From contig NC_134357.1 in NCBI RefSeq assembly GCF_048569485.1, positions 360,051,427 through 360,115,426 of the forward strand: a stretch of DNA of 64,000 nt, read 5' to 3'. Source of the DNA: Anomaloglossus baeobatrachus (lineage: Eukaryota > Chordata > Amphibia > Anura > Aromobatidae). Shown in pieces: positions 58,480 through 64,000 of the stretch (positions are counted from its first letter, which is position 1; each line of letters starts with the position of its first letter). Under the pieces are notes generated by a model that saw only the letters and a list, made by a program, of their open reading frames with translations, had not been told where the DNA came from and made no database searches. Both the position numbers and the translations under genes were made by a program.

Positions 58480-58880
58480 ATGCTGGCGGTACATCAAGGC
58501 TCGGATCTCACGCTGCACAGCTCTCTGTCGGCTCCCCGCCGCCGTGGCGGCCAGCTGCTGCAGTAGGGCCAATACATCACTCATACAGTGTTCCATCACA
58601 TTGGTTCCCAGCACTATCTTCGGGTTATGATCACTGGGTTCATTCATGATCACAATCATACCCTGGTGTTGCAGTTCAGCTTGCCCCACTGTCATGGCCA
58701 CTTGTTTATACCCCACTTGCGTCAATGGGAGTCCATTAGCAGCAATTAGTGTTATACTAGTATCTGGGGGAGCCAGCTCGTTAGTCCCCCAATACCGTTG
58801 GTACAATGTGTATGGTATGGTGGTTACCTGTGATCCAGTGTCCAAGAGAGCCATCACCCGTACGCCGTCCACAGCCACAG
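58480..58880 (-). pseudogene. Aspartic protease region of the Gypsy element
   Basis: Begins near AVDGVRVMALLDTGSQVTTI with the DTGS catalytic triplet, and has a later KIVLGTNVM-type ILG strand, as in retroviral-type proteases. Cleaves Gag and Pol polyproteins. Fossil. Confidence 0.82.
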
Positions 58881-58936
58881 GGATGATGGGCCGGGCCCCG
58901 TTATACCGGTCCCGCCAGTCTGGGGGCCACGGGGTT

Positions 58937-59977
58937 CTACTCCTGAGGATTAGCCCATGGCCCCAGGGGTTGCTCGTTTAACGGGCACTGTCGGAAGTAA
59001 TGGCCAGGCTTGCTGCACCTGTAGCAGGTTGGAGATCTGTTCCGCGAGTTGTTAGCACCTCTCCGCTGCATCCAGGGAACATCCTCAGGGCTGTCGGCGA
59101 GCTGTATCTTGGCTGGAGGCTGGGATCTGGTCAGAGGTTGGAGTGCGGCGAGAATCTTGGCGAGGTCTCCATTCATGCGGCGGACCTGGGCAGCCAATTC
59201 TTCCATTGTGCTGCTTGGAGCTGTAGGTACTGGAGAGGCTGGTAGGGCAGGGGCCACCACGACGGGGGCCGTCTCAACTGGCCACGGGGCTGGTTCCAAG
59301 ACTTCCGAAGCTGGGGGTTGCAGAGCTTTAATGGCCCGTTCTTTTAACACAGCAAAGTCCACGTCAGGGTGTTCTAGGGCCCACAGCCGGAGTTGTTTGC
59401 GGTCCTCAGAGGATCTCATCCCCTGCACAAATTGCTCTACTAACATTTTGTTGCTGTCCGCCTCATTGATGGTGTCCACCCGCTTCAGTGTGCGGAGGGC
59501 GGTTTGCAGACGTAAAGCGTAGTCCCGAATGCTGTCCACAGACCGTTGCCGACATTGGTAAAACTGCATCCTCAGCTCAGCTTCGGTACGGGTCTCAAAG
59601 GCAGTCTGTAGTTTCTCAAAGATGGTGGCTACAGAGAACCGTTCCCCCTTGGCCCAGGTCTCCGCCTCATGCTCAGCCGCGCCGGTTAGCTGGCCCAGCA
59701 CTACCGCTGCACGTTGCTTATCAGTCAGGGGGTACAATTCCAGGAGCGGGTTAAGCGTTTTCCGGAAAACCTGTAACGCATCAGGCTTCCCGTCACACTG
59801 CGGTAGCCAGGTAGCTCCAGGCACATAGGGCAAGGAGAACGGCATTACCGGAGCGAGAGCTGGGGCTGCGGCACCCCCCGCCAGCGCGGCCGGGACCTGG
59901 GCAGGCCCATTCCCATCCACGGGTGCCGCTGCGGCTGCGACCGCCGCTCCCCCAGCAGCTTCGTCGGGCGCAGACAT
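58937..59977 (-). CDS. Gag of the large Gypsy element
   Basis: 346 codons, MSAPDEAAGG start. Ala-rich N-terminus, then a capsid-like helical region (about residues 50-220; TLNPLLELYPLTDKQ, LTGAAEHEAETWAKG, MLVEQFVQGM) of the type shared by vertebrate Gypsy Gags and PNMA proteins. A Pro-rich linker follows, then one CCHC zinc knuckle near residue 318 (CYRCSKPGHYFRQC). Forms the particle shell and binds element RNA. It starts ~215 bases inside the 5' LTR. Fossil element part. Confidence 0.88.
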   Translation of the reverse strand: MSAPDEAAGGAAVAAAAAPVDGNGPAQVPAALAGGAAAPALAPVMPFSLPYVPGATWLPQCDGKPDALQVFRKTLNPLLELYPLTDKQRAAVVLGQLTGAAEHEAETWAKGERFSVATIFEKLQTAFETRTEAELRMQFYQCRQRSVDSIRDYALRLQTALRTLKRVDTINEADSNKMLVEQFVQGMRSSEDRKQLRLWALEHPDVDFAVLKERAIKALQPPASEVLEPAPWPVETAPVVVAPALPASPVPTAPSSTMEELAAQVRRMNGDLAKILAALQPLTRSQPPAKIQLADSPEDVPWMQRRGANNSRNRSPTCYRCSKPGHYFRQCPLNEQPLGPWANPQE

Positions 59978-60173
59978 CTTGTTTCCGTCCCCCTTAGCCT
60001 TTTTCCGGCTCCTCCTCTATCGGGGCGGGGTTTTGGCCTTCGCGCCTCCACTACTCGAGAAGACGCTCGAGCGGGAACTTTTCGCGCCAAAGATGGCGGC
60101 TTCTGAAATTTTCCGGCCGGACACCTCCGGCGGTAACAAGGCGCACCTCTACCAGATGGCAGAGCGGTAAGAT

Positions 60174-60192
60174 CCTGTTCGTGATGCCAAGT
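60174..60192 (-). other. Primer binding site (probable)
   Basis: Minus strand ACTTGGCATCACGAACAGG directly abuts the 5' LTR. The inner element at 40,450 has the same site with one base changed. Which tRNA it pairs with I cannot say. Confidence 0.7.
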
Positions 60193-61400
60193 TGTCGCGG
60201 GCGGAGGAGGGGACGCCGCACTCCCCCACTGCTCGGGTCCGGCTGCCGCTGCTGCCATGGCCGCTGCTGCTCGGTGGCTCGAGCGATGGGCCGGATCCCG
60301 GGGACTCGAGCGGCGCTCCTTGCCCATGAGTGAAAAGGGGATTGGTTTGGGGGATTTATTGTCCGTGACGCCACCCACGGTTGTGGTGATTGTGTGGACA
60401 CTACCGCTGCTCTCTATTGGGATCCCGGGAGTGGTGGTATGGAGCAGCTAGATGTTGGCTCTCCCCTCCGTGGGTAGGGGGTTGGTTGTCCCGGGGCCCG
60501 GTGATGGGGAGTTGGGATAGTTGACAGGCGGGCTATGGGGCCTGTTGAGGTGCAGGGACGCAGGGGCAGCGCTGTGCCGCACGGCACGGAGGTACTCACT
60601 CAGCCCAAGGATGATGACACAGTTCACGGTAAACAAGCGGCTGGTTGGACGGGTCCCTCGGACGGCTGCGGTGTTGATGTTCCCTGCAAGTTAGCGGTGA
60701 CTGTCTCTTCCCTGCACCTAAATACGGTTGTTGGTAGCGATGGATTCCCACCGGTAACCCGCTCCCCAGCTTGGATATGAGCCGGAGGAGCCCCTCTTTT
60801 GCCCGCAGGCGCTGGCCCTGAGAAACTGGTGCCTTGGCGGTGGCAGTGTCTCTCCAATATGGTTGGACGGTTGCCTTCAATCGGGACTTTGGCTGTTGGG
60901 AGACACGGAGGTCCCCTTCACTGACGGATTTGGCAAATTGTACGGCGACTCCAAGCCTTGCCGGGATCCGAAAGGCCCCTGCCAATGGTGCTGGATTCTC
61001 TTTGTGTACCGGTCCAGTACCGCCGGGCCACCACCCATCCACGGTCCTTACGGTAGACTCCAATAGGCTACTCCTGCAGACGGTCACCGCCGTCTGCCAA
61101 CCTTGCTGTCCCGCCCGGGGCACACACCCGGACGCTCTCAGTCAGTTTTGTTTGCTCGCCTACCACTTCACTCCTCACACTTTCACCTCTCAAACTAATC
61201 TGCTTGGTTTTCCCGCCTCCAGGACTGTGAACTCCTCGGTGGGTGGAGACCAACCGCCTGGCTCCACCCCCTGGTGTGAACATCAGCCCCTGGAGGAGGG
61301 CAACAAGGGTTTTGTGTTCTGACCTTGGTGTGCCTGCAGGGAATGTGGGGTGTGTGGTGGTGTCATGACCTGTGACCCTTGGCTTGCCCAGGGCGTCACA
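60193..61400 (-). repeat. 5' LTR of the large Gypsy element
   Basis: 1208 bp, the same length as its partner, with substitutions but no large gaps between them. Confidence 0.92.
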
Positions 61401-61898
61401 ATAACATTTGCCACATGTCTACTTTACGTCAGCACCATTTTTTAAACTTAATTTATTTATTTTTTTTGTTAGAAGGGTTAAACGTTTTTCATCAATTTTT
61501 CTTTTTTCCGCCAAAATGTACTAAATCATTTTTTAGGAACCACATCACATTTGAAGTCAGTTTGAGAGGCCTATGTGACAAAAATACCCCAAAGTCACAC
61601 CATTTTGAAAACTTCACCCCTTAAAGAGCTCAAAACCACATATAAACAGTTTATTTACCATCTGGGGTCCTCACAGGAACTTCAGCAATGTGGAAGGAAA
61701 AAATTTACATTTTACTTTCACCCCCAAAAATGTTGCTTTAGCCCCAAATTTTGCTTTTTCGTAAGGGTAACTAAAGAAAATGGACCATAAAATTTGTTGT
61801 GCAATTTCTCCTGAATACGTTGATACCCTAAATTTGGTGGAAAACTACTGTTGGGTGCAAAGTAGCAGTCAAAAGCAAAGGAGCACCATTTGACTAAA
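61401..61898. mobile_element. Abundant frog interspersed repeat, right flank of the Gypsy element
   Basis: CATTTGCCACATGTCTACTTTACGTCAGCACC, CACATCACATTTGAAGTCA, GAAAATGGACCATAAAATTTGTTGTGCAATTTCTCCTGA and GGAGCACCATTTGACT are blocks of a very common anuran repeat, probably class II; its class is not certain to me. It is interrupted on the left by the Gypsy element and on the right by a MITE. Confidence 0.5.
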
Positions 61899-62452
61899 GG
61901 CCCCGTTACACGCAACGACATCGCTAACAAGATATCGCTGGCGTCACAGAATTCGTGAAGCACATCCGGCGTCGTTAACGACGTTGTTGCGTGTGACACC
62001 TACATGCGACCGCTAACGATCCAAAAAAAGGGAAAAATCGTTGATTGTTGACACGTCGTTCCTCTCCAAAAAATGGTTGATCTTTTAGGACGCAGGTTGT
62101 CCGTCGTTCCTGCGGCAGAATACATCTCTACGTGTTACACCCCGGGAACGACGAACAACAGCGTTCCTGTGTCCTCCGGCAATGAGGTGGAAGTGACCTT
62201 AATGCAGCTGCTCTCTGCCCCTCCGCTTCTATTGGTGGCTCACTGTGTGACGTCGCTGTGACGCCGCACTAACCACCCCCTTAAACAAGAGTTTGTTCGC
62301 TGGCCACTGCGACGTCGTTAGGAAGGTATGTGTGTGTGCCGCGTACTAGCAATATTGTTCGCCACAGGCAGCGATTTGCCCGTGACGCGCGCACGATGGG
62401 GGCGGGTGCGATCACTAGCAACATCGCTAGCGATGTTGCAGTGTGTAAAGCA
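61899..62452 (+). mobile_element. Harbinger-like MITE, uninterrupted copy
   Basis: Starts AGGCCCCGTTACACGCAACG after TAA (61,896-61,898). Same subfamily as 3639-5007, without the LINE. The right end stops at GTGTAAAGCA, a few bases short of a full terminus, so the last bases and the second TAA are lost. Confidence 0.8.
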
Positions 62453-64000
62453 ATTGGAGAGAAGCTCTGCGTCACTGATATATAGGTGCTCAGGGAAAAA
62501 AATAGTCCAGAATAAAGAGTATCCCGGCACACTATTACTCCCAAATGAAGAAAATCATGCAACTGTTCATAATGCAAAAAATTATTTTTATTTTGTGCTG
62601 CAAATAATGAATTTCTGGTTCGTCCAATTAAGTCGACGTTTCGGCTGTAGGCCTTCGTCAGACTGGACTTTATCTGAACATGATGAACAAAACACAAATC
62701 AATATCATATATACATAATTGACAGCATGAAAAACAATTTCCAACAACATGTTACAATGTTAACACACGAACGACATCATGGTGGAGTAGAGACATGCTA
62801 TATCATATTTCAATACAACAATGTGATAAGAGGATACAGTCACCCTCTATTCATTTAATACAATACATATACCATATACTACCTAGTGGTATGGATATGC
62901 TCTGTATACTATGGGAAATAACTAGATTAGTGCTCATGTGACAGTGGTTGATTTGAATGGAAGACCGACCAAAGAAAGAAAAAAGGGGAGAGAAAAAAAG
63001 GGGAGAGAAAAAGGTGAGAGAATGAAGAAGAGGATCAGAAAAAGAGTAAAGAACGCCTGGAAGGACTATGAGAGATATCAGGTTAAGTAAGTGGTCTGGT
63101 TGTGATTAAGGGGAGTCCCGTGTATCACTCACCAATATAGGTATGTCAGTACGCAGTCATATCAAGGTGTTAGCCAAAGAATAAATTGCAAGAACAATAC
63201 GTCAATAGTGACATGTGCTGTAACAAAGAAAACATGTATCAGACAAGATTCATATAAACATGGATTAGTATGGGGACAGTCAGTGACTATTTGGTACCTG
63301 TCATCAAGGTAGTATGTTCATGCTGATAATCTATGATCGCTTAAGATATCCAAAATACATGTGTCATGTGCTACATAAAAGAAGATGTCTCCCCAATGGG
63401 TAGGTAACAGGTTCTTATACCTCAATGACAAGAAAACTTGATAAACATAGATGCAAGACGTCATGCCAAAGGTGAATCAATATTATCTTATATGGGTATA
63501 CATGTAGAGATACGGTGGATACCTGGTGCTGTACGTGCATCTGATATCTTTGTTCGCCTCATATGCCACAGCCAAATTGTTGTGGGAACCACCTCCTGAG
63601 TGTAGGGTGGAGTGATGAGAAATGTAAAATTGGTGTTACAATGTGGATTAAATGTAACGTATGTAACAAAGGATGTGATATATGAGTTAAGAATAAGAGG
63701 ATGACACACCTGTAGTAACGTAAAGGAAGATACTGGAAATTGCTGGGGTGCAGACCAGTATGTGGTATGTATGGACTCTAGGATAAAGAGAAACCAATCA
63801 CATAACACCATATACAGGATTATAATATAATATTGTTAGTGAATAAGGGATGTTAGGTGTATTACCTATTGGTCAGGCCAACTATATGAATAATCACCGG
63901 AAGAACCGGAAACGCCAAGGGCCATAACCTTAGGGTCACAAAAAAAGACGCTGAGAAGGTTGCAGGAGGACGTACCATATAACAGATAAAGGAGAGATTG
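62453..64000. other. Unclassified, possibly the end of a retroelement
   Basis: Contains GACGTTTCGGCTGTAGGCCTTCGTCAG at 62,634, a motif seen near ends of some dispersed frog repeats (perhaps Penelope-like; not proven), and a purine-rich GGGGAGAGAAAAA repeat at 62,965-63,060. No coding domain found up to the right edge. Confidence 0.3.

Larger units (their letters stand above)
53091..61400 (-). mobile_element. Ty3/Gypsy LTR retrotransposon, nearly complete fossil
   Basis: 8310 bp on the minus strand. Two 1208-bp LTRs (60,193-61,400 is 5', 53,091-54,298 is 3') with TGTGACGCCC...CGCGACA ends and a perfect ATAA target duplication (53,087-53,090, 61,401-61,404). The order gag, protease, reverse transcriptase, RNase H, integrase is that of Ty3/Gypsy; the capsid and integrase tail recall Barthez-type elements. 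All domains are recognisable. The coding region is broken at roughly four places, so it looks inactive. By eye the LTRs differ at about 30-35 of 1208 positions (2.5-3%), a moderately recent insertion. Confidence 0.92.

Overview
This is vertebrate nuclear DNA, most likely from a frog or toad with a large genome. It has no operons, no compact gene layout, and no host gene I can recognise. It is packed with class II transposons and LTR retrotransposons of types common in anuran genomes: Tc1-like elements, hAT elements with BED-finger transposases, Harbinger-like MITEs with TAA/TTA target duplications, and Ty3/Gypsy elements with 1.2-kb LTRs. The organism call is inference from repeat content.

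Layout. 1-1.07 kb: one end of a non-autonomous hAT. 1.3-1.84 kb: an interspersed repeat that recurs at 7.1 and 45.4 kb. 2.3-5.9 kb: degraded Tc1 DNA holding two Harbinger-like MITEs, one of which contains CR1-like LINE 3' ends; a third MITE follows. 6.9-7.7 kb: probable non-autonomous hAT. 8.7-9.9 kb: Tc1 remnant on the minus strand. 9.9-11.6 kb: hAT-like repeat with a 176-bp tandem array.

12,381-28,961: a 16.6-kb composite hAT element with matching terminal inverted repeats and a perfect 8-bp target duplication, inserted into a SINE-like repeat. Inside it are a transposase C-terminal remnant, 18 copies of a 220-bp repeat derived from the transposase 3' end, a nearly complete BED-hAT transposase pseudogene, a second decayed copy, an inverted fragment, and about 28 copies of a 136/138-bp satellite.

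29.5-30.8 kb: hAT and Tc1 fragments. 31.6-32.3 kb: solo LTR. 33.7-35.65 kb: two abutting Tc1 remnants. 35.7-37.6 kb: GC-rich repeats with long inverted repeats.

37,659-45,336: an LTR element with no pol, whose reading frame carries a cold-shock domain. It was split by a younger LTR element (38,941-43,078) that also lacks pol. Each has its own 4-bp target duplication. 46.5-49.8 kb: a Tc1 element invaded by a Tigger-like MITE and by a solo LTR. 49.9-50.5 kb: another Harbinger-like MITE. 53,091-61,400: a Gypsy element on the minus strand with both LTRs, gag and all pol domains recognisable but several breaks. Its LTRs, leader and 3' region match those of the small inner element at 39-43 kb, so the two look like an autonomous and non-autonomous pair. 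61.9-62.45 kb: a further MITE, followed by 1.5 kb I cannot classify.

Nothing here appears to be a working host pathway. The interest lies in how the elements are built and nested: the giant hAT that grew satellites from its own 3' end, and the cold-shock domain carried by an LTR element.
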